Part shown: piece after piece, positions 8,150 through 16,365 of the stretch
Layout: every line of letters begins with the position of its first letter
Position numbering within the stretch: position 1 is the stretch's first letter
Assembly: GCA_965230005.1 (NCBI GenBank)
Contig: OZ245934.1
Coordinates: forward strand, 2,852,001-2,916,000
Length of the DNA: 64,000 nucleotides
From: SZUA-309 sp965230005
GTDB lineage: Bacteria; Pseudomonadota; Gammaproteobacteria; Pseudomonadales; Azotimanducaceae
Reading direction: 5' to 3'
Program-made: the position numbers and the translations under genes
The notes under the pieces: model-generated
Told to the model about the DNA's origin: nothing
Database searches by the model: none
Seen by the model: the letters and a program-made list of their open reading frames with translations, nothing else

Positions 8150-9079
8150 CTAGGACGTTCGCAGAAGCCCTTCCAGGCCGTACCGCCAATACAGCTGTCG
8201 ACTGTTCGTGATGAAGGGGTCTTCCGACGCAACACCCCAGCGAAGATAGACCCAGAGGGAAAAGCACAACCCCGCCAGCCTCAGCGCTAGGCCCAATTGA
8301 TCGATGTGCAGCGAATCCTCTCCTGCTTCGATCAGGTAAGCCTCAGTGATCGCTTTGAAAAGGTCTGGCTCAAACTTCGATTCGGAAAAACACGTGGAAA
8401 GCACAAGGTTCGCGACATCGAGCGGCGGAAAGCCGAGGGTAACTTCTTCCCAGTCAACCACCCCGACCAAGCGGTCATCCTGAAAGAGGCAGTTGTTGGG
8501 CGTGAAGTCACAGTGGATGATTGCGGGCGCCTTCGTCCCCAGAGACGCTTCGAAATCGGCCAGACCCGCTTGCGCTTCAAGATAGGGCTTCAGGTCGTCA
8601 GCGGGTACAAGCGCGTCCAGTTGCGCAATCGATCGCTCGATAAACTTACTGCTGAGGAAACTGGGGCGCTGCTCGAGCCCGTCGTGAGGGATCGAGTGCA
8701 GCCTCGCAAGCGCTGCGGCCAGCGAGGCACAATTCGAAGGCGTACGCTCGGGCGTCTTTCCCCGAAGTCGCGGCATAACAACGGCGGCGAAGTCCTCCGC
8801 TTCGAAAACGCACTGACCGTTCGCGCTCACGTAACGGACTGCAGGAAAGCCATGTTCAATGACCCTGGCAAGGTAGGGCGCTTCCGATCGAGCACTTGCT
8901 GCATCGCGCTCCCGCAGCAACTTAACGACATATTCCTCCGTTCCCGTCGAAACGAAATAGTTTTCGTTGGCGAAACCGCCTGCCCTGCTGTAACCGGCGA
9001 GCCCACCGAGATCGAAGAATCGCAGTACCTCCGATAGATCGGTTCGGAGTTGAGAGGCTCCATTCATAGGTCGAAACAC
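8150..9079 (-). CDS. APH/homoserine-kinase-like phosphotransferase family protein
   Basis: 309 residues with the kinase-like fold: a glycine loop near S-R-A-G-G-F-A-N-E-N-Y-F (31-42), ATP-site lysine in V-V-K-L-L-R (51-56), catalytic loop I-I-H-C-D-F-T-P-N-N (187-196) and metal-binding D-W-E-E (209-212). Relatives include aminoglycoside phosphotransferases, choline/ethanolamine kinases and homoserine kinase ThrB. The 'HCDFTPNN' loop and size resemble the homoserine-kinase-II branch, but no threonine-pathway genes are adjacent. A second possible start is M5 at 9067. Transcribed alone, divergent from the dipeptidase gene. Confidence 0.82.
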   Translation of the reverse strand: MFRPMNGASQLRTDLSEVLRFFDLGGLAGYSRAGGFANENYFVSTGTEEYVVKLLRERDAASARSEAPYLARVIEHGFPAVRYVSANGQCVFEAEDFAAVVMPRLRGKTPERTPSNCASLAAALARLHSIPHDGLEQRPSFLSSKFIERSIAQLDALVPADDLKPYLEAQAGLADFEASLGTKAPAIIHCDFTPNNCLFQDDRLVGVVDWEEVTLGFPPLDVANLVLSTCFSESKFEPDLFKAITEAYLIEAGEDSLHIDQLGLALRLAGLCFSLWVYLRWGVASEDPFITNSRQLYWRYGLEGLLRTS

Positions 9080-9222
9080 GCTCGCTGCAAAGAAATCAGC
9101 CTACTCAGCCGCCGCCAAATACCCAACAGCTGCCAGCGACATTGCGTGCGCAGCAGTGGGTACAGCCCCCACTTTCATTCACGTATTCTTACACGCGGTC
9201 GCCACCCCGGATAAACAGGTCG

Positions 9223-10458
9223 ATGCACAAACCCTTCTTAGCCGTCGCACTACTGCTGCTGGCAGGCTCGAGCCTCGCCAGCGTGGAAAGCAAAACCTGG
9301 GACGCTTCTCCGGAAGCTCAGCAATTCGTGCAGGACACCATCGTCATCGGCATGCTGGCGAGCCCCTATGGCACGGGCTGGACCGAATACAGCCAGTTGC
9401 AGGAATACTTCGCGCTTGCCCGCGCGAATGGAATAACCGGCCATGAAATGACCTTAACGGCCGCCTCCATGACTTTCGACGACCTGCTCGAACAGCACTA
9501 TCACTATCGCTCCGCGATGGCCGAGCAGCCGGACAAGTACATCATCGTTAACGAAACGCGCGACATCGAAGCCGCACACATCCAGGACAAGACGGCCGTT
9601 ATCTGGAACTCACAGACAGCGACCATCCTCAACGGCGATCTGAAGAAGATGGCGCTGCTGAAAGACCTTGGCATCAAAAGCATGATCCTCGCATACAACG
9701 ACACCTTCCGAACCGGGTCCGGCGGGCTCGCCTACTACAACGGCGAAGATAACGGCCTCACGGAGTGGGGTCGGGCCGTGATCGATGAACTCGTGCGCTT
9801 CGGCATTCTGTTGGATCTCAGCCACACGGGGTACAACACCGTCATCGATGCCATGGACTACATGGACGACAACTACCCGGGTGTGCCCTATGTGTTCACC
9901 CACTCTCTACCGGCAGGGCTCTACAAGGACGAACCTGATGCCTCACCAAGAGGCTGCTACCGGAACATCACTGACGAAGAAGCGCTGCGCGCTGCCGAGT
10001 CCGGGGGCTACGTCTCGCCAACCTTTACCGAGTGGATGATGGATGGCATCTGGCCGGACGACATCACCCCACAGCAGGCAGCAGACATGATCGACTACTA
10101 CGTCAAGCTCGTTGGCGTGGACCACGTCGGCATTGCCTCCGACGATATGTTTTCCCTTGAGCTGGTCGTCGATTTCACAATGAAAAATGCAGACATGTAC
10201 GACGATGGCGGCTACATGATCAATGCCTTCAACAGAGGCGCCACCGGCACCGGCGAGCTGGCCAAGATCCTCGCCGCGGTTACCGATGAACTCTGGGCTC
10301 GGGGTTATTCCAACGAGGATCTCGCCAAGATCTACGGCGGCAACAAAATGCGCGTCTATGCGCAGGTCTGGGAGGGGAAATCCGCCGCTCAATTCGATGA
10401 GGAGTATCGGGAACGACTTCGACTGCGCGAAGAAATGCGTAAGCGCTACACCAGGTGA
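9223..10458 (+). CDS. M19 membrane-dipeptidase-like protein, exported, incomplete metal site
   Basis: 411 residues from ATG 9223, giving a signal peptide (FLAVALLLLAGSSLASVES). The fold is recognisable from D-L-S-H-T (DLSH, equivalent of renal dipeptidase H198), Y-V-F-T-H-S (H219 equivalent) and V-G-I-A-S-D-D (D288 equivalent). The N-terminal H-x-D of the first zinc site is missing: the region reads T-I-V-I-G-M-L-A-S-P-Y-G (39-50). The bridging glutamate region reads W-N-S-Q. At most one metal site remains, so ordinary dipeptidase activity is doubtful and a divergent hydrolase or binding role is possible. Confidence 0.82.
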   Translation: MHKPFLAVALLLLAGSSLASVESKTWDASPEAQQFVQDTIVIGMLASPYGTGWTEYSQLQEYFALARANGITGHEMTLTAASMTFDDLLEQHYHYRSAMAEQPDKYIIVNETRDIEAAHIQDKTAVIWNSQTATILNGDLKKMALLKDLGIKSMILAYNDTFRTGSGGLAYYNGEDNGLTEWGRAVIDELVRFGILLDLSHTGYNTVIDAMDYMDDNYPGVPYVFTHSLPAGLYKDEPDASPRGCYRNITDEEALRAAESGGYVSPTFTEWMMDGIWPDDITPQQAADMIDYYVKLVGVDHVGIASDDMFSLELVVDFTMKNADMYDDGGYMINAFNRGATGTGELAKILAAVTDELWARGYSNEDLAKIYGGNKMRVYAQVWEGKSAAQFDEEYRERLRLREEMRKRYTR

Positions 10459-10476
10459 ACGGTTCCGCGGTTCCAG

Positions 10477-10935
10477 TTACCTCGGCCGCACGCTCTCCAC
10501 GTACTCCACGAACTGTTCGGGATAAATCAGCTTTCCCGTTGCATCCCACCAGACAGCTGCGCGCCCCCCATAGCGGTTGAAGATCCGCTCCAGCGCCGGC
10601 TTGTCGCTCGGCGCCCAGGCAGCGGTGTAGCCGATCTGTAACTGCACGTACTCGCTGAACAGTAAATTCCATTGCAGATTGATGTGGGTGCTGAGCCGGT
10701 ACTCTTCTTCAGCTGTGAGCGGTTCGTTGTTGTCGGCCTTGAGGATGATGGGCGCAATCTGGGAGTCGCGGTTCGCGAGCATGATGCTCTGAAACTGCAT
10801 CCGGTTCGTCTGCATCGTCGATGCGATGGTGGCGTTGCGGGTTTGCCGCACCTGCACCGCGAGGTAGATCAGGGTGATCAGCACCACGATGGAGCTGATG
10901 AATTCGCCAATGCTGCCCAGTTCTTGAATCGTCAT
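10477..10935 (-). CDS. membrane-anchored hypothetical protein
   Basis: 152 residues with one N-terminal transmembrane helix (IGEFISSIVVLITLIYLAVQVRQ, about 8-30). A soluble helical region follows (TMQTNRMQFQSIMLANRDS; LTAEEEYRLSTHINLQWNL), with a conserved-looking tryptophan-rich part. Small proteins with this 'VLITLIYLAVQVRQTR' anchor are common in marine and soil proteobacteria but have no assigned function. It is convergent with the dipeptidase gene and lies downstream of the DNA-alkylation-repair gene on the same strand with a 15-base gap, so the two may be co-transcribed. Confidence 0.75.
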   Translation of the reverse strand: MTIQELGSIGEFISSIVVLITLIYLAVQVRQTRNATIASTMQTNRMQFQSIMLANRDSQIAPIILKADNNEPLTAEEEYRLSTHINLQWNLLFSEYVQLQIGYTAAWAPSDKPALERIFNRYGGRAAVWWDATGKLIYPEQFVEYVESVRPR

Positions 10936-10950
10936 GCCTAGCCTGCAGGA

Positions 10951-12084
10951 TCAGGGATCGATGAGCTCAAAGGACCGCTTACCGCGGGCTTTGCCATTGA
11001 CGACCAACTCTACGTGATGTGTGCCGAGATAGAGGGTTCTGGTCGTAATCGGTTTAAAGGGAATCTTCTTTTCGATCACGAAGGACTCCTTGCCCGCAGC
11101 CACTTCCTTGACCGCAAACACTTTCACCGAATGGTCGCCATTTGCTTTCAGAAAGTGCACGCGCAACGCAATCTTGAGATTCTGTGCCGTCTTCGAAGTG
11201 AGCGTGCCCCGCCAGTGCAACGCATCACCGATGGCGACGGCTTCACTGACCGAAACCCCCTGCAGGGAGAACTTGGGCTGCGAGGGATATCCGAGCAGTT
11301 CCAGGGCCTGCCGGTGATCAGCTTTGACGAGTGTGCGCAGCGCGTGGCGGGTCATCCAGTCGAGCTCATCCTGATCCTGCTCAGCTGCTTTACGCCAGCG
11401 CGTCAGCGTTTCGATGACGAGATCGGGGTCGTCTCGAGACAGGTCGTTCATCGTGTTGGCCACCGAGCGGGTAACGTAGCGGGTCTGATCGGCGTGCAGC
11501 GTACTCAGCACCTCAACCACCTGATCGGGGGGGAGCCTGACCCGTTGTGCCCAGGGAAGATAGGGACGAATACCCTCCGAGGCCAGACGTCGAACATGGT
11601 AGTTCGTATCGGTAGCGCAGCGGCGGATGAACCGCATCGTATGCTCGGGATATTCTGCGAGAAACGGTCGAATCGCATTCTCGACCGAAAACCGCATCGT
11701 CGCTTCCCTGAGAAACGCCAGGGAACGATCCAGTCGTTCACTGGTACATCCGTTCAGCGCCACCCAGTCAGCGGGCACGGACCAGATGAAGTGGCCGAAG
11801 TCATCGTCGGTCAGCGAGGGATCCAGCGCCTCGGGAAGTGCACGCTGCAGAACGGCGACCGCCTGCTCAAAGTCTTCCGGGAGCTGATCATCCAGGCGAT
11901 CCACCATATGACGGATCCGTTCCTTCAACGAAAGCGCGGGGAAGGCGGCCAGGCTCGCCCTCGTGAACGCAGCGTGGTCGAAACTCTGCCATGACTCCGC
12001 CAGCGCATCGGCAAGCACGGTCACCGTCTGAGCGTTGAAAAGCTGATCTGCCAGTGAAAACGAAGGTTCCGCTTTTATTGCCAT
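10951..12084 (-). CDS. DNA alkylation repair (AlkD-like, HEAT-repeat) family protein
   Basis: 377 residues from ATG 12084 (an upstream ATG at 12123 is less like the family). The body (about 15-250) is a series of paired helices typical of the AlkC/AlkD superfamily, including H-T-M-R-F-I-R-R-C-A-T-D-T-N-Y-H-V-R-R-L-A-S-E-G and Y-V-T-R-S-V-A-N-T-M-N-D-L. The C-terminal 110 residues look like a beta-sandwich extension (LKIALRVHFLKANGDHSVKV). AlkC/AlkD enzymes remove alkylated purines without base flipping. Here the catalytic residues were not confirmed, so a non-enzymatic DNA-binding role remains possible. Confidence 0.8.
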   Translation of the reverse strand: MAIKAEPSFSLADQLFNAQTVTVLADALAESWQSFDHAAFTRASLAAFPALSLKERIRHMVDRLDDQLPEDFEQAVAVLQRALPEALDPSLTDDDFGHFIWSVPADWVALNGCTSERLDRSLAFLREATMRFSVENAIRPFLAEYPEHTMRFIRRCATDTNYHVRRLASEGIRPYLPWAQRVRLPPDQVVEVLSTLHADQTRYVTRSVANTMNDLSRDDPDLVIETLTRWRKAAEQDQDELDWMTRHALRTLVKADHRQALELLGYPSQPKFSLQGVSVSEAVAIGDALHWRGTLTSKTAQNLKIALRVHFLKANGDHSVKVFAVKEVAAGKESFVIEKKIPFKPITTRTLYLGTHHVELVVNGKARGKRSFELIDP

Positions 12085-12236
12085 GAGAAAACGATGCTGC
12101 CGCGCAAGGGGCGAAGATAGCATCGCTCAGGCAGCGCCGCTTACCCGCTTCGGCCACGGGCCCAGCCACGACGCCGCGCTGCGAAGCGATCCTGCGTCCA
12201 TAAAGGACCGGTGCGGCGAGGCGGGACAACCGCCGA

Positions 12237-12575
12237 CTATGCGCGGACCGGTCTGAACAGATCGAGGTTGATCTTCACTGGTTCTCCAAGCCAGGCAACG
12301 TGCTGAGTGTGGTCCACATAGTCATCGCCCGTATCTCCATGGATCAGCACACTCAGCTCGCCGCGATGCTGCATCAGCCAGAAAAGAACCTCCCCCAGCT
12401 CGGCCGTGCTGATGAGAATCTGAAACATCGCCTTAGTGTGCGGCCCGACGGGCTGCCGGTGCACGGTGCCGACGGGCACTCCAAAGCGTTCGTGCACGCC
12501 CGAGCGCACTTCGAGCGCCCGGGATTCCTCCCGGGCGTCGAAGTACACGTGGGCGTGGTAGCCAGGAGCCTTCAC
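12237..12575 (-). CDS. DOPA 4,5-dioxygenase family protein
   Basis: 112 residues from a GTG at 12575 that overlaps the DoxX stop codon as GTGA; the open frame upstream of this is antisense-like. It has the family's histidine motifs: G-Y-H-A-H-V-Y-F-D near the N-terminus, V-G-P-H-T-K-A-M-F-Q in the middle, and H-G-D-T-G-D-D-Y-V-D-H-T near the C-terminus. Family enzymes are extradiol dioxygenases that cleave catecholic rings such as DOPA; bacterial members are small and mostly untested. The overlap implies translational coupling to DoxX. Confidence 0.85.
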   Translation of the reverse strand: MKAPGYHAHVYFDAREESRALEVRSGVHERFGVPVGTVHRQPVGPHTKAMFQILISTAELGEVLFWLMQHRGELSVLIHGDTGDDYVDHTQHVAWLGEPVKINLDLFRPVRA

Positions 12576-12997
12576 GCACGGGCTCCAATGCTCTGAGGCG
12601 CGCTGCTGCGCGGCAGCCTGAGCTGCAGAGCTCCAGGGCCAAGCAGCATCTGAGCGAAGCTCGCCGCGGCCAGAAACAGGGGGTATTCCCAACCACCGCC
12701 CTCATTGCTGAAGAGCCAGCCGGCACCGCTGTGTGCCCAGGTGGCGCCGAGGGACACTACGGTCAGCACGGCGGCCGTCTCCCGGACTCTAGCTCCGATA
12801 ATCAACAGCACCCCACCAACAGCTTCGGCCAGAAGCACCGCGTAGGCCGCGACAGCTGGCAACCCCAGTGACTCGAAGAATCCGACGGTTCCAGCCACCG
12901 TGAAGACAAACACCTTGAGGTAAACGCTGTGGGCGAGAAAAACGATGCCAAGCGCAACGCGCAGCACCGTGGGTCCGTAGTCCTGATATCGATCCAT
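12572..12997 (-). CDS. DoxX-family membrane protein
   Basis: 141 residues with four hydrophobic helices: V-L-R-V-A-L-G-I-V-F-L-A-H-S at the start, A-A-Y-A-V-L-L-A-E-A-V-G-G-V-L-L-I-I-G, A-A-V-L-T-V-V-S-L-G-A and the final F-L-A-A-A-S-F-A-Q-M-L-L. The W-A-H-S-G...G-G-W-E-Y-P loop is typical of the family. DoxX proteins are membrane subunits linked to quinone or thiol redox in some bacteria. First gene of the DoxX/DOPA-dioxygenase pair; a GGAGGAG box precedes the ATG. The divergent LysR gene probably controls it. Confidence 0.88.
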   Translation of the reverse strand: MDRYQDYGPTVLRVALGIVFLAHSVYLKVFVFTVAGTVGFFESLGLPAVAAYAVLLAEAVGGVLLIIGARVRETAAVLTVVSLGATWAHSGAGWLFSNEGGGWEYPLFLAAASFAQMLLGPGALQLRLPRSSAPQSIGARA

Positions 12998-13126
12998 TGA
13001 AATGCTCCTCCTTAGAGTTGGTTTGCAGCCGCCAGTACCGGCTGTGTATGCCGATATTCATCAGCGACGGAGGGCATGATCGGGGTTGCTGTTATGCATG
13101 AACATCCGCAATCTAGGCATATCAAG

Positions 13127-13142
13127 TTTGCAGAACTGCAAA
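13127..13142. promoter_or_regulatory. palindrome overlapping the LysR start codon
   Basis: TTTGCAGAACTGCAAA is a perfect inverted repeat (7-bp arms, 2-base centre) whose last A is the first base of the LysR ATG. It lies in the divergent interval with DoxX. It could be an autoregulatory operator or an mRNA hairpin that masks initiation. Confidence 0.35.
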
Positions 13143-13999
13143 TGAACTGGAACGATCTGAAGGTGTTTCTCTCTATCGCCAACGCTGGCACGCTCGCCGG
13201 CGCGGCAGGGGCACTGAACAACAATCACTCCACCGTGTTTCGGCGCCTGAACGCTTTGGAGGCCGCGCTCGACACCCGGCTCTTCGAGCGACTCCCGAGC
13301 GGCTACGCACTCACGCCAGCAGGCGAACGGATGCTCGAGCACGCCCGGAATGCGGAACTGGCCGTCACGGCCATCGAACGGGATGTGGCAGGGCGAGATC
13401 TGGCGCCCAGCGGGCTCGTACGTCTGACAACGGCACCCAATCTGGCGCGCACCCTGGTGCCCGAAGCACTCAAACTGCTCCGCGAGTCGCATCCCGGCAT
13501 CAACGTCGAGATCTCCGTGGGCGACAGCGACTACGATCTCTCCAGACGCGAGGCGGATCTGGCCCTGCGCGCAACCACCCGCCCTCCGGAACATCTGATC
13601 GGCCGCAAACTGGCGGATCTGGTCTGGTGGTTCTGCGGCAGCTCAAAGGGTAGACGAGGCATCAACAACCTCGCCGCCTTGAAAGGCCAACCGCTCATCG
13701 GCGCGGACGACACGCTCCGACGACTGGACGTCTTTCAATGGCAGGAGACCCACTACCGCCCGCAGATCGTCGCCCGTTCGAACGACCTGTCCACCATGGC
13801 CGCCCTGGCACGGGCAGGCGTCGGTATCGCCCTGCTGCCATCGGATCAGCAGGAAACGGGGCTGCGCAGATTGTTCACCGTACCGGAGGTGCGCGGTGAA
13901 CTCTGGCTTCTGACCCATCCTGATCTGCGCCGCGTGCAGCGGATTCGGGCGGTCTGGGAAGCCCTCGCTCAAGTGGTTGAAGAGCGTGGTCCGGGTTAG
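13142..13999 (+). CDS. LysR-family transcriptional regulator
   Basis: 285 residues from ATG 13142, chosen because MNWNDLKVFLSIANAGTLAG is the canonical family beginning; in-frame ATGs at 13076 and 13094 would add up to 22 atypical residues. The helix-turn-helix covers about 2-60 (GALNNNHSTVFRRLNALEA, LFERL). The effector domain follows (DLAPSGLVRLTTAP...; G-V-G-I-A-L-L-P-S-D). No Shine-Dalgarno-like sequence immediately precedes the ATG; a palindrome occupies that place. It is divergent from DoxX/DOPA-dioxygenase, the likely target operon. Confidence 0.9.
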   Translation: MNWNDLKVFLSIANAGTLAGAAGALNNNHSTVFRRLNALEAALDTRLFERLPSGYALTPAGERMLEHARNAELAVTAIERDVAGRDLAPSGLVRLTTAPNLARTLVPEALKLLRESHPGINVEISVGDSDYDLSRREADLALRATTRPPEHLIGRKLADLVWWFCGSSKGRRGINNLAALKGQPLIGADDTLRRLDVFQWQETHYRPQIVARSNDLSTMAALARAGVGIALLPSDQQETGLRRLFTVPEVRGELWLLTHPDLRRVQRIRAVWEALAQVVEERGPG

Positions 14000-14035
14000 G
14001 GCTGGGTCGGGCGGTTGTGTCGCTCCGCCTTCAGC

Positions 14036-14362
14036 TTAAGAGGTTTCCGAGTCCCACTTGTCCGCCCATCGGCTGAGCGTCAGAAGCTGCCCACCCAGCT
14101 CTTCCCCCCAGAGCGTGTAGCCATAGCCTGCATCCGTCAGGTCGACGAGGTCCAGCGCCCTGAGCTCCTTGAGCCGGGCGTTCAGGCTCGTTGGCGAGAT
14201 GTCGTCGCAGCGCGCCCGCAGTTCCCTGAACGTCAGACGGCTATCCCGTAACTCCCAGAGTATGCGCAGGGTCCAACGTTTACCCATAGTGTCCAGCAGA
14301 CGCATGATCGGCCGACCGGTGGTAGAGCCGCGTACCCCCGGCCCTGATTTTCGCTCACTCAT
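14036..14362 (-). CDS. HxlR-family transcriptional regulator
   Basis: 108 residues, the size of a minimal HxlR winged helix: R-L-L-D-T-M-G-K-R-W-T-L-R-I-L-W-E-L (recognition of the 'W.L.IL..L' helix), F-R-E-L-R-A-R-C-D-D-I-S-P-T-S-L-N-A-R-L-K-E-L and L-D-L-V-D-L wing, ending Y-T-L-W-G-E-E-L. Two 17-bp palindromes lie between it and the divergent carboxymuconolactone-decarboxylase-like gene. It probably represses both, as HxlR proteins bind paired palindromes as dimers. Confidence 0.87.
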   Translation of the reverse strand: MSERKSGPGVRGSTTGRPIMRLLDTMGKRWTLRILWELRDSRLTFRELRARCDDISPTSLNARLKELRALDLVDLTDAGYGYTLWGEELGGQLLTLSRWADKWDSETS

Positions 14363-14387
14363 GAGTACTCCAGCTGACTTCGCTTGC

Positions 14388-14404
14388 GCTACATATTATG
14401 TAGC
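14388..14404. promoter_or_regulatory. putative HxlR operator 1
   Basis: GCTACATATTATGTAGC is a perfect inverted repeat (7-bp arms, 3-base centre), 26 bases upstream of the HxlR ATG. Together with the similar site at 14424 it marks the divergent promoter region. Confidence 0.6.
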
Positions 14405-14423
14405 ATTACCATAGCCACGAAAT

Positions 14424-14440
14424 GCTACTGATTATGTAGC
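14424..14440. promoter_or_regulatory. putative HxlR operator 2
   Basis: GCTACTGATTATGTAGC shares 15 of 17 bases with operator 1, starts 36 bases after it, and lies 29 bases before the downstream ATG. The GCTAC/GTAGC ends are conserved, while the centre is less symmetrical. Confidence 0.55.
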
Positions 14441-14469
14441 GCGCGCAGAAACCTGGCAAAGGAATCAGC

Positions 14470-15021
14470 ATGAGACACGTCCTCAAACCCATTGAGCCTC
14501 CCTACTCTTCGGAAGTCGCCGATGTCTTCAAAAACTATCCGCAGGACAAAAACGGCTACATCCTGAAACTGTTCCGGGTGTTCGCGAACAGCCTGCGTTT
14601 TGCAACGCGAAAAGGGGCAACAAACCTGCTCGACAAGGATAGCCCCCTCTCGCTCCGAGAACGCGAGATCGTCATCCTCCGGGTCACGGCGAACAAGGAC
14701 TGCGAATACGAATGGGGCGTGCACGTCGCTGCGTTTTCACAGGCCGCGGGCCTCACCGAGGAGCAGATCACCGCGACGCGGCTGGGATCGAGCGACAGCA
14801 CCTGCTGGAGCGCACAGGAATCGCTACTGATCGAATGCGTCGACCAGCTCTGTGATCGGGCGACGATCGACGACGTCGAGTATCGACGCTTTCAGGAATG
14901 CTGGACCGTCGAAGAGCAGCTCGAGATCCTGGCGCTCTGCGGCAACTACCACCTGGTTTCCTTCGTCGCCAACACCTCCCGGATCGAGAACGAGCCCATG
15001 GCCGCGGCCTTTCCGTCGTGA
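14470..15021 (+). CDS. carboxymuconolactone decarboxylase (AhpD-like) family protein
   Basis: 183 residues, all helical. It contains L-S-L-R-E-R-E-I-V-I-L-R-V-T-A-N-K-D-C-E-Y-E-W-G-V-H (about 57-82). Cys is retained, but the second Cys of the AhpD C-x-x-C is replaced by Glu (CEYE), and the following His is conserved. The second half (VEEQLEILALCGNYHLVSFV) is the typical closing helix. Members may be decarboxylases, peroxidase-like or hydrolytic; the single-cysteine form argues against AhpD-type disulfide chemistry. Probably repressed by the divergent HxlR regulator. Confidence 0.85.
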   Translation: MRHVLKPIEPPYSSEVADVFKNYPQDKNGYILKLFRVFANSLRFATRKGATNLLDKDSPLSLREREIVILRVTANKDCEYEWGVHVAAFSQAAGLTEEQITATRLGSSDSTCWSAQESLLIECVDQLCDRATIDDVEYRRFQECWTVEEQLEILALCGNYHLVSFVANTSRIENEPMAAAFPS

Positions 15022-15149
15022 CGTAGCTGCAGATTGCCGCCCGAAGTACGGCACCTCACGCCAAGCGCAGTCCCATGCCATCGATAAAGAAGTGTTGCCC
15101 CACTGAGGTTCGATATCACATGCTTAGAGGCCCGATCGGAGGCCCCATC

Positions 15150-15722
15150 ATGTCCACAGGCCGCGCCGGAATCTGGATAAGACGCACACTCCTGAGCCTT
15201 GCCGCGTTGCTGGCCGTGGCTGTCGTGATCCTTCTGGTCTACCAGCGTTTCTCCGACGGCCCGACCGGCCCGCTCTCCGGTGGGCCCTTCCGCACGGGAG
15301 AAGTCGTGCCGGCACCGGTGGACGACTGGTCCCTGCTGCGCGGCGACTTCGAGTTCGAACTGGTGGGCGACGGCACATCGAGAACGGCTGGCGGCATCTG
15401 GCTGGACGACAAGGTCTACATTTCCTGCGACCTCGGCTTCATGTGGTCGCGCCTGCCGGACGGCGCCACCCGCAACATTCTCGAAGTCATCTTCTGGTTC
15501 AAAGATTGGCATGAGCGGGCGACGGAAGATGGACGGGTGCGCATCCGCAAAGACGGGAGGATTTACCCCGTGACGATCGAGCGCGTCCAGGATCCCGCGC
15601 TCATCGAGGCGTTGAAGGCCGCCATCGAAGTTGAGGCCGCGGCGTTTTTCGAAGGGGTAGATATCAGCACCCGGCCGGAACAACCCCCCAACGACATCTG
15701 GTTTTTTCTCGTTTCAGCGTGA
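15150..15722 (+). CDS. membrane-anchored or exported hypothetical protein
   Basis: 190 residues from ATG 15150, selected because GGAGG lies 6 bases upstream; the frame is open further 5'. One N-terminal hydrophobic helix (LLSLAALLAVAVVILLVYQRF, about 12-32) is followed by a globular domain rich in aromatic residues: D-D-W-S-L-L-R-G-D-F-E-F-E-L and T-R-N-I-L-E-V-I-F-W-F-K-D-W. The order 'strand, C-D-L-G-F-M-W-S-R, R-V-R-I-R-K-D-G-R-I-Y-P-V' suggests a PNPOx-like or lipocalin-like barrel, but no family is recognised. Confidence 0.7.
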   Translation: MSTGRAGIWIRRTLLSLAALLAVAVVILLVYQRFSDGPTGPLSGGPFRTGEVVPAPVDDWSLLRGDFEFELVGDGTSRTAGGIWLDDKVYISCDLGFMWSRLPDGATRNILEVIFWFKDWHERATEDGRVRIRKDGRIYPVTIERVQDPALIEALKAAIEVEAAAFFEGVDISTRPEQPPNDIWFFLVSA

Positions 15723-15774
15723 ACAGGCCCAGGACCTCCCAGAAACAAGCCGCCTGCCGCCGCTGAGCGTCTAA

Positions 15775-16344
15775 TCACCCAATCGTCAGGGTAACCACCC
15801 ACTTACGTTTCCCGATCTGCCGTGAGCGCTCGAAACCAAGACGCTCGAAGATGGACACCGCCCCATTGAACAGAAAAGCGGGCGAAGCTTTTACCCCTTC
15901 GGTGTCGTCCGGATACCCCTCGATGCGGCCACCGCCCAGCTCCTTGATCTGCTGCAATGCTCCCTCGAGGGCCGCCGCTGCAACCCCTTTGCCGCGATAC
16001 CCCTTGCCGACAAAAAAGCAGGTAATGCGCCAGTCCGGTAGTGCCGAGTCCGTTGCCAGATAGGCTCGCTGATTGTGGATTCTCGGGAGCTCGTCCGTTG
16101 AGCCGAACTGGCACCAGCCCACACAGTCTTCGCCATCGAATACGAGGGACGCATGAGCTCGACCTTCTCGAACGAGACATTCCTTCGCGTCACGTCTGGC
16201 GGACGGGGAATCCTCGGGACATGCCTCTTTGCCGTGATACCACATGCACCAGCACCCGCCCCAAACACCGTTGTTCGCATCAACCAGGCGCGCAAAGTCC
16301 GGCCAGGTGGATTCATCGAGCGGTCTGCTTTCGTATCGCTTCAT
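15775..16344 (-). CDS. GNAT-family N-acetyltransferase
   Basis: 189 residues. Acetyl-CoA-binding motif A is F-F-V-G-K-G-Y-R-G-K-G-V-A-A-A-A-L-E-G-A-L (about 109-129), and G-A-V-S-I-F-E-R-L-G-F-E-R (about 161-173) is the usual C-terminal motif. N-terminal W-G-G-C-W-C-M-W-Y (29-37) is a Trp/Cys-rich segment found in a known uncharacterised GNAT subgroup. The substrate is unknown. The Ogt gene lies 21 bases upstream on the same strand, so the pair may form an operon. Confidence 0.88.
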   Translation of the reverse strand: MKRYESRPLDESTWPDFARLVDANNGVWGGCWCMWYHGKEACPEDSPSARRDAKECLVREGRAHASLVFDGEDCVGWCQFGSTDELPRIHNQRAYLATDSALPDWRITCFFVGKGYRGKGVAAAALEGALQQIKELGGGRIEGYPDDTEGVKASPAFLFNGAVSIFERLGFERSRQIGKRKWVVTLTIG

Positions 16345-16365
16345 GGCTGGTGCCGTCCCATGAGG

